The notes under the pieces were generated by a model. That model did not search any database. It was not told the DNA's origin and saw only the letters and a list, made by a program, of their open reading frames with translations. A stretch of 64,000 nt of DNA. Source: Augochlora pura (Eukaryota > Arthropoda > Insecta > Hymenoptera > Halictidae). Positions 37,641-51,000 of the stretch are shown here, piece by piece; position 1 is the first letter of the stretch, and each line of letters begins with the position of its first letter. The stretch is taken from contig NC_135780.1 in NCBI RefSeq assembly GCF_028453695.1, positions 1,922,001-1,986,000 of the forward strand, in the 5' to 3' direction. The position numbers were made by a program, and so were the translations under genes.

Positions 37641-38367
37641 CGTTAATCTCGTCGACAGTTCACTTAATTTTTAAATTAAGATTAAGTTTACCGCCAATTT
37701 TAGTATCGTCAGTACTCCAGAGTATGCAACAAGAAATACAGCATAATTCACTTCTGGGTCTAATCGATGATTTTAAGTTGTCTACTTCTCTAATATTACA
37801 GTAATAGATCCTACTCTTGCACTAAGCTAGAGCTTGATTCGTTAGCGAGGGTCGATATAGAAATTTTCTTTGCTCTGATTGGCTGATGATTCACTGCTGA
37901 GACAGGATCCACTGTCGATTAGATACGTAGTAAATGGTGGGGGTATACGAGCCAGCTTAGAGAGTAAAGAATGTTTGCAAAAGTAGATTCCATTAGTGTA
38001 AGTAACAAATCGCATAATGCGAGATATCTGTCTTTCCTCAGTTTACGATCTGTCCTAAAACTTCGACGTTTTCCCGTTGATGGCATCACATACCGTTGTA
38101 GTTGCTGCCATTATACGTAAACAAATTAAACTTCAATTGAAAATACTTTAATCGGCAATCGTTAATGTATGGTATTTCTTCGGGATTTATGAAATGTAAA
38201 CAAAATATTTGATCGCAATTTTGCGTGTTATATGCACGCTGAACAGGGTACATTTAAGTACAGCTTATTTGTCGTGACAGCGTAGTAGGGGTCACACATT
38301 TCGATTAATTGTTTTGACCGCTCAAGCACGTGTATAGCTACATATTATAATAAAGTATCATTGAAAA
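37641..38367. other. Intergenic DNA and 5' flank of the methyltransferase-like gene
   Basis: No coding feature. The start codon of the next gene is at 38368; its promoter presumably lies in the 300 bp upstream, but no TATA-type element is clear. Confidence 0.4.
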
Positions 38368-39708
38368 ATGGCTGCGACTGTTAAGGACGATGGGATGTCT
38401 GTGAAAGAAGCAATAAAAGTATTCACGGACACCATATGTTCCTTAAATGAAACCGATCAACAAATCTTTTTGTCATTTATCGCTGATAACTGGAGGCCCG
38501 AAGATATAAGAATGCGATCACTGTCACAAAAGTTTATAGGTATACCATATTTCATATTCATAAATACGTGAAGTATAAAATAAATGATATTAAGGAGAAT
38601 GTATTTTCTAGATGGTTATTCTAATGGCAGTGATGTGCAAGAAGAACGTCTGAGAAATATCAAACAAATTGTTATTGATATCAGAGATAGAGTACCGTTT
38701 AATAGCATATTGCCATCAGAAAACATTGTAGCACCAACAGTTGGAGAGGTCTGTTGCCTGATGTTATACAAAATTACAATTGCACGATAGACTTGTGAAG
38801 TGTTATCAGATAGAGCAAATGTTATTGGTTCAATAAATCTTTAGAACGCGGATTGTGATGCTATATCAACAAAGCATATTGATGCTTTTCTTTATGACAA
38901 TAATGAGGTTGACGAACTCATTCAAGAAGGGAAACTGGAAAATCTATATTGTGGAAAATGTGGATCTACAAATGTGAAAACATACAGTAGGAGACCACTA
39001 ATTAAATTTTCATATTAATAATGTCTTCACTTTATGAGAATAGTATAAGAATTTTGTTTTAGATATCATATCACATTCCATGTCAGTGTCTACAATGGTC
39101 TATGTATTCTGTAACATTTTACCATCTTTGGATGGAAAAACTGTTCTTGATATAGGATCTAGACTGGGTGCTGTTCTCTATGGAGTAAATTAAATTATAT
39201 TGTTTTAATGCTATCATTTTAGTAGTGACAAATTTATGTAATTAACTTGGAAATTAAAATGCATTTTCAGGCACATATATTTTCATCAGCACAAAAGATC
39301 ATTGGTGTTGAGATGAATAAAGATCTTTGTACATTGCAGTCTGACATCATACAAAAGTATAAAATGAATGACCGCATAGAAATTGTAAATAAAAGGATTG
39401 AAGAGTGTCCAGAGATTGTACAAGGTAGCAATGTCATTATCATGAACAATCCATTTGAATTCTATGTTCCAGATTCTGTGCATACAGAGATTTGGAAATT
39501 CTTAAAAGCTAATATTCAAAAGGGAACTATTCTCGTCACTAGACCATCTATTGAAACAACTTTCAAGACTTTAAAGACAGGAATATCAGTAAAGAAGTGG
39601 TTAAAACCGTTTGAGTTAGACAAAAACGCACAAGACCCACAGGTATTCGGATCTCTAGTACTAGATCCAACTGAGTATTCTGATATTACTTTCTATGAAG
39701 TCCTGTAA
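38368..39708 (+). CDS. Uncharacterised methyltransferase-like protein
   Basis: I do not recognise a named orthologue. Exons: 38368-38539, 38612-38748, 38845-38986, 39063-39184, 39271-39708, totalling 1011 nt or 336 residues, with all phases continuous. The N-terminal half (1-140) is helical-looking with no known domain and ends in a CxxC pair (YCGKCG, C139/C142) resembling half a zinc ribbon. The C-terminal half resembles a class I SAM-dependent methyltransferase: motif I VLDIGSRLGA (about 178-187), motif II IIGVEMNKD (acidic E205), and a strand-4 region VIIMNNPFEF (about 246-254), close to but not the NPPY/F signature of N-methyltransferases. The start ATG follows AAAA and opens the only continuous frame. 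Substrate and activity are unknown; it could be a catalytically inactive fold. Confidence 0.8.
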
Positions 39709-39738
39709 AACAGATCTTAAGGGAAAATACTTTTCTAA

Positions 39739-39744
39739 AATAAA
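39739..39744 (+). terminator. Poly(A) signal, methyltransferase-like gene
   Basis: AATAAA begins 31 bp after the stop codon. Confidence 0.6.
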
Positions 39745-39749
39745 AATTT

Positions 39750-42700
39750 CAGGAAAAGATGGAGATCCTTTAATTCTTCTACCTGTTAGAATAATAACCG
39801 TCTACTATTTTTTTTATCGGTTGCAGCAGCGCGTGCAATGAAATTTATAGTGTCTTAAATTTCCATGGTCACTAGCGGAAACCAAGTAATGTGGTCATGG
39901 AATCACATGAATCTTAGCTGTTTGCGTGGTATCGTAATTACAAGTTTTGCGTCAATCGTAGGTGTAAACCTTCCCTTCTGGGAGAACTGATTTCAATGCA
40001 ATCGATCCCCTCCTTTTAGACAGGAACTCGAGTATAGGTGGTCACCGCGGAGTGGTCAAGTTCAAATCTCGAGTTCAGTCAGCCATCAGCTACGATTGAC
40101 GTACAATCATCGTACACATTGCTTCATCCAGTTACCACGATCGAAAATTAACACTCGTGGTGATTGCGAGCGATAATGAACGTCGAGGACGTCCGGTCGA
40201 ATTCCTTGAATTTCAAGCACAAGAATCGAATCGTATCGCGTTGTCGACGAGTTGCTTGTTAACATTGAACAATTTGAAAATCAATTCTTTTTCTTTCAAA
40301 TTTTGGTAATTACTCTTGTACTATAAATTCGATGCTTGCTCCAATTCGTTTTCATGTTATTCGGTCCTGAATAAAATGCAGAATACAACGTCGGGATGGA
40401 CAGGTAAGAAATGCAACGTGAAATCGGAAACAACCTTTGCTCATTTATTTCGTGCACGTTAGTAACACATTTTTTCTTTTTGTACGAATCTTTCCCGCGC
40501 CATTAAAATGACGTCAGAAGCCATTACGCACGCAGTTAGCGTCTTGTAATACTTGCTGGAAAATTCAAATTGCTATTATTCCGAATTACGATCCTATAGA
40601 ACCATCGGACGAATTAAAAATTGTCTGTAGAATGTCATCCGCCGGATGTTTGGTATAATAGCACAATTTGTTATTACTTATCTGGAACACGAACGAGTCA
40701 TTAGCCTTGGGCCGACATTGACCCGATTTCGTCACAAATATGAGCCTGGTTACACAGCCTCGTTTAGCCTTCTTCCGTACGAATCATCTTTGAATTCCCA
40801 AATAGAAAGGCCAAGAAATCGTTCTAGCTTGTCCATCAAATTTCTCTCCTACTTCCAAATACAAAGCATGCGACCGACATCCGTATCCCTTTCGAATTTA
40901 CGTGCGTCTGTTTTTGAACAACCTTATCGCTTTTTACGAAATCGTAGACATAATCGGAAAACATTTCAACACAATTATTCCCGCGCATCGAAGTTCCCAG
41001 CAATTCTAACGTCTTCGAATCCCCTGAACCGACACGTAACGAAAGCAGATACAAAATTCGAATTGATCCCTTCGGAAAACTTTTTCATGGATCAACTTCC
41101 AAACAACCCCCGCTCGAACTACCCGTTGATCATGGGTGGTCACCACTATCTGGTTTGGAAACCTCTGTCGGCGAGATTCGTTGAATTTGCGTAGACAACG
41201 TTCTGTTTATGTATTTACGCGTTTCCACTCGTTTCCTGAACGTAAAAATGACAACGGACCTCCCGTTTCGCAATCTTATCTCGCGGCCACCGCAATGTTG
41301 CGCCGGGTGCAGCGTGTAACCGGGAACGGTTCCCAGCCGCTGGAAACCGATACGTGGGCGATAGAAAAAGAGAAGCGGCGAAAAAAGAAGAAAAGGCTCG
41401 CAATTCCGCTCGTTGCGGTGCACGGTTATTTCGTACAATGAAACAACCGAACGAACGAACGGTCGCAGCACAGATAGGCTCAAGTGGCCAAGGGGCACTT
41501 GAACTGACGAGATAATGGACCGTTTGTCGAGAAAGAGAAAGAAGCAACGATACACGAGAGCAGGCAGCGGTACGCGGCCGCTGTAACCGCCGCGCGATCA
41601 TTCAATCGCACTTTCTTGTTTCTTTGCCTCCGATGACGCACTTGTGACGTCAATTGCAGGAGCAAGGAGCAACCCTGGCATACCTCTTCCATGCATCTTT
41701 CCCTCCGCATTTCTTCGACCCGGATACCCGGTCCTTGACTCTTACTCGGACTATCCGATTTGCGAAAAGTCATCTTTTTCTTTCGATCGACCGGGCTTTC
41801 GCGAAAACACCAGTTCTTAGTGTTTTCGTTTCGTTGGTAGAACGAAAGGCTCTTGGCGCAACGGAATTACCTACGATGTTATTTTGGGTTATTTCGTAGA
41901 AAAGCGTAAATGGTAATGATCATTTCGAAACGGGGTACGGCGAGGTGTGTAATAGTATTATACCGAGATTAGATAAGAGCTCGTAATAACTACGTTGTTA
42001 CTAGAAAAATTTATGTCCCTTCGTGCGCGTGTGTTACCGTAAAATCACTTCGTCGTTGAACGAAAACTTTTTTGGAGGAGAGGTACTTTGATGTGCACGA
42101 TGGTATGAAATATGCTTTTTTTGTAATAAGAGCTGTTTTCCGAAAAGTGAGACAATTTTTTTAGTTATCAGTTAAGTAAAGAAGTTTATGATTATGTTAT
42201 GATTCAGGTATAATTATTTCTGCTATTACATATTTTTTTTTCATAGCGTAACGCGAAAAAGGAAACGAATATGCGCGGTCTGATTAAAAAGAAAAAACGG
42301 ACAATAATGAACTGGTTTGATTGGTTTTCGTACAAAGATATATATTTGGAATGCTAAATGCTGGTTGCAGTCTCGAGGAATTTTTTTAGAACGTGGTCAT
42401 TGTAAATGCCTAAAGTGGGACGTAATAGTAAACACACGGGAATCATACCATGCTAGCAAAATAGTGAGGCATGAACTTTCAATACTGTCTTAGAATACGT
42501 GCAGTAGATGATTCATTTGTTTTCAGTGATAAATTTAAATTCATTGATCTTCTTACACACATTAATCTAGAATCATAGACACTGTTCGTATACTTCAGTA
42601 TTTTGTAATACACCATAAACATAAGTTAGTATTGCTAAATTAATTCGAATTTCGATTTCAAATCGTATTTCACCTCATCTCAGCCGGTTCACGTTGTCAA

Positions 42701-42991
42701 TGAGATAAAATCATATTCAAAATATTTTAACGACAAATTGTTTTTCTATCAATTTCTGTACGTGTACCACACATCTTGGGAAATCGGCCTTGAAACAATA
42801 TCAGTGCGAGAAGGAACTTGATCGAAAAGAGGGTGAACTTCTCGAAGATCGTGAGAATAACGTACGAAGAAGACGAAAGCTATCCGATCCCGAGGAAATA
42901 TGCTGCGACCGAGAAGAGCAGAATCCGGAGTGCAGACGAGACGGTTGCCGATCGCGAAAGAAATCCTTCAAAATCGCCCCGTATCCGGCCT
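39750..42991. other. Upstream region of IP3 kinase gene, possible distal promoter
   Basis: An arthropod initiator-like TTCAGTCAGCC occurs near 40075-40085, followed by ATGCAGAATACAACGTCG and a consensus donor (CAG|GTAAGA at about 40407); this may be a leading exon, but its phase does not obviously fit a downstream acceptor. CpG-rich DNA at 41200-41850 has open frames on both strands without domain support. Confidence 0.3.
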
Positions 42992-44886
42992 ATGAAACCA
43001 GGTCAGATGATCGACGTACGTTTTCCGTCTAGCTCCCGCGTGGTCTACGGAATTCAACATGGCGGCTGGTTGAACCAGCGTCGACGCCGTGGTCGCGATT
43101 GGTTTAGGCACGGTGCGCGATGCGTCTCCCGTATTTCAAATCGAACGTCTGGCGACCTAGTGCGGAGAGGACGATGGGAATCCTCTCGTAAACAAGGCCG
43201 ACGCGATGAGGACGGTTACACGGTGCTGAGACGTCGGCAACAGTCGAAACAGCTGTCGCGAGGCGGACAGGGACCCGAGCGGGAGCAGCCGATCGTCGGC
43301 GCGGAGGAATCGTCGTGGAAACGGAACGTCTCGGTCTCGGTCTCGAGCGGCGGCAGTCAGATCTCGCGGAAACGGCGTGTCGGTATCGTGGAGAATCAGT
43401 ATCAGTACGTCGCCGAAAGCGAGGGTGGTTCATCGGTATGCGAGCTGGTGCACGGCCTCGAGCGGCTGTTCGGTGATCGTGAAGCCGGCGAGGAGGCCGG
43501 CCGCGCGATGAGGTCGAAGAAGCAACAGGTCCACGAACAAGAGTCACCGATCGTCGATCCGATCGAGGCGAACGAGACCTACGACGAGTTCGACACAATC
43601 AGAATGCCGGTGGTCAGGTCGCTCAGTAAGAGCCCGCAAAGCGACGAGGGGATCGAGGCCGATCCTGAACGGAGGAGGGGATCCGTCGCCCGATGCTGGA
43701 GCCTCGATTCCGCCGCGGCCAGCGACGAGGACCTAGCCTCGTTGACCACCACGCACCAGCTCAAACGACACAAACTACGGGTCACTAGATGCTGCAGCTC
43801 CGACAGCGCGGTCTTGAGCGACGAGGATCAAATCAAAGGTGAGGGGGATGCAATATATGTGTAATATGTGCAGTGTGGATCGTGTGATGCCGTGACACCA
43901 GTTGCTCTTGCCGCTTGCGGTGCGAGAGGGGGCACGTCCGTTCAAAACACGTTCCCCTGACCCACGCGCTTTGCGCACACTGACGTCATCGTTCCGCGTG
44001 TTCTTCATATTCCCTTTTTTCTTAGTGACACTTTTGAATTTACACCGTGATCATGTAAGTCGATTTTTATTTTGCAATATTTTCGTTGATCCTTTCTCTG
44101 TTCATTGAAGCTATTCATTTTAGCAGAATTTTAATTCTGTAATTGGAAGTTCATATTAATGGATATATTTTGCTGTGAAATACATTAAGTTCTTACTTTA
44201 GCTACTGGAAGTCTATTAATAGGTATTTCGTACTAAATAATACACTTTGTAGGGTGGGACAGCACAAATGCAGTCGAGGGAAACGAAGTTGAGCAAAATG
44301 AAGGGAGGCCCAGGTATTGGAGAACGCCGAGTGTTGTTGTCAGTGATTACTCAGATTACTCTTATTTTGACGAAAAACTGGAAAGAAATGACCTAGAGCT
44401 TGAGAAATATGAAGGAACCAGTGGCACACCTAGTCAAGCGAGCAGCTGTTCCTGCCTAGACTGCGATGAGATTCGAGAATCCTTGGACAATCAATTCCTG
44501 AATGTTTGTCGCAGTAGAAGACATTCAGATTCCTGTTGTCTGTGTATTGATTCTATGAATGCTACTGCTACAAGGTACCTGCACGAGAGTTCTGTTTGAT
44601 AATACATTACTTCTGCTGTTCATAATGTTGAAACATTTTATCTAGGAATTACAATGAACCTGGAAACAGACGGAACTCCTGTTTAGATTCAACAAACTCC
44701 TATTATTCGAAGCTGGATTCTCAACTGCTACAATATACTCAAGAAAACTCTCAAGAACTGCAGGAAAAGGCAAAGGTCGAGTTCTTGGATATTCCTCCTT
44801 CAAGAAAGATCTCTGATTGCTCGACGACATCCAGTCTCAGCGGTGACGAGTCCGACGTGACCGATCAGCCGCCATCGAAGCCCAGA
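42992..44886 (+). CDS. IP3 3-kinase, alternative N-terminal exon set A (three exons)
   Basis: Exons: about 42992-43838, 44253-44574, 44646-44886. The frames join across both introns and the last exon ends phase 0 (AGA|GTAAGT), matching the kinase core exon at 61556. The encoded 470 residues are low-complexity, basic and serine-rich, with repeated SLDSAAASDED and SSDSAVLSDED segments and a cysteine patch, SSCSCLDCDE. The frame is open upstream of the chosen Met at 42992, so the true start may be a further exon. Long, disordered, isoform-specific N-termini fit animal IP3 3-kinases. Assignment to the kinase gene rests on splice phase, strand and absence of any other gene between. Spliced to the core it would give about 807 residues. 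Confidence 0.65.
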
Positions 44887-47800
44887 GTAAGTTTGAAACC
44901 ACCGTTATCGCTTTTTTTCGTTCAGATAAGAAAGGAAGGATAGAAAAAGAATCCGAAAGGATTGGTTTCTCAGTTCTCTGAAAGTTCTCAGAAACCCGTC
45001 TCGTCGGATAGTTCTTATTGTATCTTGTATCGTAACGATGAGTCCGGAACTGTTTCAAGGGGAAAGATTCCGTGAACGAAAGGAGCGGAGGCGAAGATAA
45101 ATAAAATTACCATAAATTCATTGAACAGCTCGGTGTCTGTCCTGTTCTGACATATTTCCATTGCAGGTGTATAAATATTTCAATGTTACACCGAAGGAAA
45201 AAGCTATGTTTAGCACGACACCACCACCGCACGCTCGTTAGCCGTGCGGCGAACACGCGGCTAATTTATCTTACGCAACGTCACGCTTGTGCTCCAGTTC
45301 GTGAACAAACGAACCGTTCATACGACGAATACGGAATTCGCGTTGGTATTTAGGGACGCTTAATGAAAACGGGAACGTGACTGTGCGAGGCTCAGCTTTA
45401 TCTATGTTTCGTACGCAAGCGCTCTTATTCTCTATCTCTATCTGTATATCCACGTTTGGAGGCTTATTTTTATCACAGAATTATTCTTGAACGTTTCAGT
45501 AAGCGAAAGAAATTGATATCGGCACGGAATGGTATTTGAAAAATTTCCTAGAAAAAGATACAGACTGTTGAAGAAGACACGCGTCGCTTTTTTTTGGAAC
45601 ACGAGTCTCGCAACAATGCAGCGAACGTCGGAATTCTGTTATGCATGCCCGTTCTTTGTACGTAGCATGCCTGGCCCTGTCTCTGCATACTCGTTTTCCA
45701 TACGGATGGATCAACGTGTTTACAAACCCGTCGCGCACGTGCACGATCGCTTTGTGCATTCTTTGCGTGGGTTACAGTGACGCGCACTGAGCGCTGCAGC
45801 CGATGTTGTTCTTCCTCGTCTCAGCAGCCTCTCGCACCCGCCGCTCTCCGAGATCCCATAAATTCATCTCTCTTTGATCCGCGTGGAGGATTGGTAAAGA
45901 GTTTCGGGGAATTTCACGGTATTGGAAATGCGAGACCGGAACCGCATTCAGTAGTTTAATTTATCTAGCAGACCGAATGTGCGACTTTTGTATAGGCTGT
46001 GCCTCTGACGTAGCCCGACTATCACCTGGCAAGAACCACCACCACTCATAAACACCGTTGTGAATTCCACAATTGCTTGACGTCACTAGTTGCGCCTTTC
46101 CTCTCCACGAGCGTGGAATTGAGCTTGGGAACCGGATTCTCGGCGATAGCGGTCAAGCGAGGCCGGGTACAATTTGATGCTAGTTCTGGGCTCAATTCCG
46201 ACTGGCAAACTTTGTAGCACGTTAATTGAATAGTTTTTTCAATGGTACCTTTAAAATTTTATTGCAGGACGTGAAACAAATGAGATCAATGCCAATTCGC
46301 GCGACCTTGGCCGAATCGAAGCATCACCATGCTACGTTGGCTAACCACGTTGTTTAAATTATTCATACGGGAATAATGCATTTCTAAGTCCATTCTTCGT
46401 TATAGTCAATCCCTTGCTATCCATCTAGTTTCAATAATTTGTGGGAAATACGTGACTCACCTAATGAAACAACAACTTCTGCGGTATCCGATTCTTGTTC
46501 AACCATTTATTATTTGATTGAAAATTTCATACAAAAGTTGTACAGTAGCAAGAGGACTTCGTGATGTACTAATTAGATCTTTGTTATCTTGCATTTTTTA
46601 TAAAACCATCTGAGACATTTTGATTGTTCTTTAAATCTTCTTGTAGTTAACTATCAGAATCGACTCTATAAAGAGGCAATATAACAAAAGTAGTAAAACC
46701 AGTTGCTAAATTTTAAACTCCATCCGAGATACTACAACTTTTGTCTGCAACACTTTATTATAATAAACAGTCGAATAGAATAGTTTGAGGTGGCTCCTGC
46801 AGGATGTGTCCGTTCATCAATGTTTCCACTATGTCACTGATTATAAGACCAGTCGTTTCCAGAGCTGGCCCGCATAGATAGAATAGGTCTACAGGCTTTT
46901 ACTTTCAAATGCTCCATTATCCCGCCCCGTTCAAGGAGCCAGAAAGTTCAAGCTCGAGGCATCTCCAGTCTAGTCGAGGTAGTCGATGTGGTAACAGTGA
47001 GCCAGTGGAGGACCGGTGACGGCGGTGTGCAGTCTCTCGGCAGTGTCTCCGTTCGCGACACCGTATACCATAGGATTCGGTCAGTCTGCGTCAGCTGGTC
47101 TCCTCGTACATACAAATCTCTATATCATACTCGCTCCGCAACTTACAAATTTCAACTGTTTATCAACATGGCCAGAAAAATCGTTGATACCTCTTCTGGA
47201 ACAGTTCGCTGCATCTTCGACGATACTTGTTACTTCGATCATATTCTTGAAGATCTGTGTTCCGATCGACTTACCAATAAACGCATCCTTCGAGGATTAC
47301 GGCAGGCATCGATTAGGAGCTCGTGGAACCCATATATGTATAGGATCGAAACGCGATGCGACGTATCATTAATCCCGATGACTCCACACCGCGTCGGGAA
47401 AAAATAGAATACCAGCGAAACTGGAGGAGGAAGGCGAACTTGATTTAAATAAAGCGCGGCGAATTGGCCTCTGTTTATCGTGCGGTGGATTTGGTCAGGA
47501 AGAGTGTATTTTCGTTCCGTTATCAGCGGGAGTCAATCACTTAGCCGACTTAGTTTTTGTAGGATAGGATTGTTGCTCTGAAATTCTAAACCTTGACCGT
47601 GCGCCGCGGTCTCGAGTCAAATCCACGTGGTAAGCATAGTAGGCATCATGATAAACCGAAGAACTGTTCGGAACAGGTGTTTAGCGATAATCGGTTAGGT
47701 TCTTGGGATCAGTGACGCGCAGTTGCGACTCGTCAGCGACTGCCATCTGATAAGCAACGCGCAACGATTTCCACGAAGGGGTCTCGTCGCGTGTTCGCCG

Positions 47801-47944
47801 CCGGCCGGGCACTTATCAACAAATATTGCCAGGTGATAATGTGCACCGCGGAGGCGACGACAATTTCGCGGTCGGCTAGTTTCCGCGGCGATCTGCTCCT
47901 GATGACTGCGTCTCCGGCAAGAGGAAAGTTGGAGGACGCAGAAG
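44887..47944 (+). other. Intron of IP3 kinase gene
   Basis: No supported exon. CpG-rich DNA at 45250-46200 and near 46950-47400 may include promoters or 5' UTRs; a 139-codon open frame at 46988-47407 has no domain or splice support. Confidence 0.4.
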
Positions 47945-48043
47945 ATGAAGCGTGGAAAGCAGCGGCCCGTCGGCCTACTTAGGATCGACCATCTGGACGA
48001 GATCCTCGACGGAAATATCGCTTGCGACGCGTTGCTCTGCAAG
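47945..48043 (+). CDS. Candidate short alternative first exon of IP3 kinase gene
   Basis: ATG in good context (GCAGAAGATGA) opens a 33-codon frame (MKRGKQRPVGLLRIDHLDEI...) that ends at AAG|GTATTT in phase 0. That phase matches the kinase core acceptor at 61556 and the ends of the other alternative exons. Upstream DNA is GC-rich and promoter-like. The peptide is short and has no known domain, so chance cannot be excluded. Confidence 0.35.
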
Positions 48044-51000
48044 GTATTTCGAGATTTTCACGATACCATTTCGGTGCAGGATGTCGGATGATCTCCCCCG
48101 ATCATTTTCTTCCGGCCAAATGTTTTAGGAGCTTAGGAGAATTGCACGCTAGGTGCTTCTAATCTTTAAATCATCGCTTATCTTGTTTTCGAAGATGATC
48201 GCACACGTTTCGCGGAGTGCCCTCAAGAGATTTTGATACCAGTAGACGTTCATCTAACCTTAGATGATCGTTTATCTTGTTTTGCCCGCTGTTTTCGAAG
48301 GTTCCGTAATAAAAACCAGGCTCTAAACGATTCATCATCTTTTCCTGCACGATGTCTTCGAAGGTTCTTTTAGTAACGATCCTCACGTTCAGTGGGAACA
48401 TTCTTCTCCAAAGTTCAATGGCGCTTCTACGATAAGCGTGGCAAAAATTCTGAATTCGTGAATATCCTTCGAGGAAATTACACATTCGTAGTTAGCAGCG
48501 AAGGATAAACGTTTCGAAGGTCAGGAACGAGCAATCGAGGTAGTAGTAGATTTTAGAAAAATCATTGTCGAAGAGTTTTTCATTCAACGTTCGAACGGAC
48601 TCTGTTTGCAAGGTGTTCTTTGTTTCGATCGCGGAACAATGACGCTGCGACGTTCGCGATTGAAACGTTCAGACAATTGTAGGCCGCAGATTTTCTAAGC
48701 GTACGCTGACCGAGTGTCTATCGATCGAACCACGCGTTCCATACTCCGCGACATAGAAAATTCGCGTTGCACACGGGATGACACGTACGCGTTATGAATA
48801 AAACATCGTGCGGCGTGACCGAAAATAATATCGCGGACGTGGGTCGTCGGAAATCCCAGCGTGTCGATTTGTTTTCTAATCGCGAGAAGCCGTTTGACTC
48901 GTACCTCATCGAAAGTAAAAGCGATGGTCCGTTTAACCCGAAAAAGTAAGGAGAATAATTCACGAGTTTCGATTTTTCTCAAGACAGTCTGGAATCTGTT
49001 GGCGTTTCGAAGAAAGATTAATTTTCGTTCTCAGAATCAGGTTCGTCACGCGAGTAAAATACATACTGTTTTATCCAACGTGTTATTGTTGACAACAATA
49101 AATAATAGATATCTTTGGACGGAGAATGATTAGCAACAACACCGATAAGCAATGTCGTTGAATCTTATCACCTTATCCTGCGTTACATGACAAAAACAAA
49201 AGCTTCATATTGCTTCTGAATAAGGCGGCACTCCTGTTGTATTTAATAGCTCCACTCGATGTAATCGCCTCCCGCAAGTCCCATAGTGTTTATGAAAGTT
49301 CCACGGTGTTCCATCGAGCTTTTCGGTAGCAATAGCATAGAGAAAATTCTCGTTTCCATCTTAATTCGTTGTGTAACTCTTTCACATTGTTTTAATTTTG
49401 TTTACCTTGGGATCCATTCACAATGAAATAGTCGCCCAGTTAAATAGTCAAGCACGCCATACCTTATAATTGGACACCTCATTTTTTATTCACCGCAGCG
49501 AACTTTTTTCCTTGCTTGTTAAATTACCCCATTCGAATTGCACTTTGGCGATCTTCGAGTCAGTCGGAGTTGCGGCGCGGCTCAAAGACAGTCTCGGCTA
49601 GAACGTGACCGCTAAAAGGCAGCCAGCTTCCTTTCACGGCAGACCAAGTTCCAAGCGTTTCTTATCGGGCTGGTAACACCCATATTTAGCAGATTGTGTA
49701 CCAAGTTTTCATCCGTGCGAGTCCAGGACATCTCGACCGCTTTTTTTTGAATACTGAATAATCGCTAAGAAATAATAATTAATAGCTCACTTTATGAATC
49801 CAAGGGTTGAAAACCATGGTAGATGATGTACTCAGGGATGTTTGGTCGGCTCCCATAATCATATTTCTAATTCTTGATCGTTCGATATCTTGCAATACCG
49901 CGTTATTGATCGGCCGAATCGCTGATAACAATGATCCCATTCGCCCTGATAACGATTCCTGCTCTTCGTTTCTCCGTTAGTTACGAGTCCGTGATTCTCC
50001 GCGATATTAATGGTTATTGTCCGGTCGCCACGACAGAAATCATAAATCGTCGCGCGTAGATCATCGACGAAGGTTTAGTGAAAGTCCTCCGGCATAGGTG
50101 ATCCGTTTGTTGTGACAGTGGTTTAAACGATCGCCTACGGTTACTCAAACAGTTTGATTAATACGGATTCTGCGTGCCTGTGCTGATTCGAGAAGCGTTA
50201 GGTCGAATCATAAATAGCATCCGTCTTTTTATGAGACATTTATTTTGTTTTCTTCTTATACATTTTGTTTTCTTCTTATACATTTTGTTTTCTTCTTATT
50301 TATTTTGTTTTCTTCTTATTTATTTTCTATTTTCTTTTTAGTTTCATTCATTTAGAATCCATAGCTATTTAGCGAGCGCAAAAATTCGTTTGGCCGGTGA
50401 CTAAGAATGGCTAGATACGAATAACAGGTTTTACCTAGATGCAAAGGAAGTTACTCATGACTCGACCTAACAGATTTCGAGAGTCTCACCGCCGAGCGCG
50501 ACGTACGAGACCGCGGAAAATTTTCTGCGAGGTGCGAGACAAAGAGCTTGTGGAGGATGATCATCGGCGCGGTAGGCGAATGGATTACGTCAATCGGAGG
50601 ATCAGATACTGGTTCATTATGCAAGCAGAGACGTAATCGAACACCTTTTGTCTCTGCGCCGCGGCGCTGGAACCGCAGATTTATGCTGGAAAAAAATCTC
50701 GCTACGTTGCTTCCTATCGGTGACGTCTCCGCCAGGAAACACTTATGACGATTAGAGATCTCTCGCGGCTCGGTTAACGCCGACTTCGCCTGGCAATTTT
50801 TCTTCGAATCTGCAAAGTTCCTCCGTGTGAATTATTTCTTATTCGATAATTTGTATAATCGTCCGCAATCTAGCGATTAGATTACATGTTGTTCGCGCAC
50901 CTTTTGAAACGCAATGTCATTTGTCGAACTGGACTACATGACTTGAATTTTTTGCAGATGATAGTGAAATTAGCCAACTAAATCTTTCAACGACTGCAAG

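Noticed and set aside
40380..40412. ATG-led mini-exon with GTAAGA donor upstream of IP3K
   Set aside because: Its phase (1) does not match an acceptor that opens exon set A, so it was not annotated as coding.
40646..41194. 182-codon open frame on the plus strand
   Set aside because: No domain, no splice context, composition typical of chance frames in mixed CpG DNA; kept out until transcript support exists.
41215..41601. 128-codon open frame on the minus strand
   Set aside because: CpG-rich island with overlapping frames on both strands; arginine/serine-rich composition looks like noncoding GC-rich DNA.
43104..43598. 164-codon minus-strand frame with RRR-rich peptide
   Set aside because: Antisense shadow of IP3K N-terminal exon A.
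46988..47407. 139-codon plus-strand frame
   Set aside because: No recognisable domain and no phase-0 donor to the kinase core; more likely 5' UTR or intron.
48171..48485. 104-codon minus-strand frame
   Set aside because: Lies over a loose direct repeat and has no domain or splice signals.
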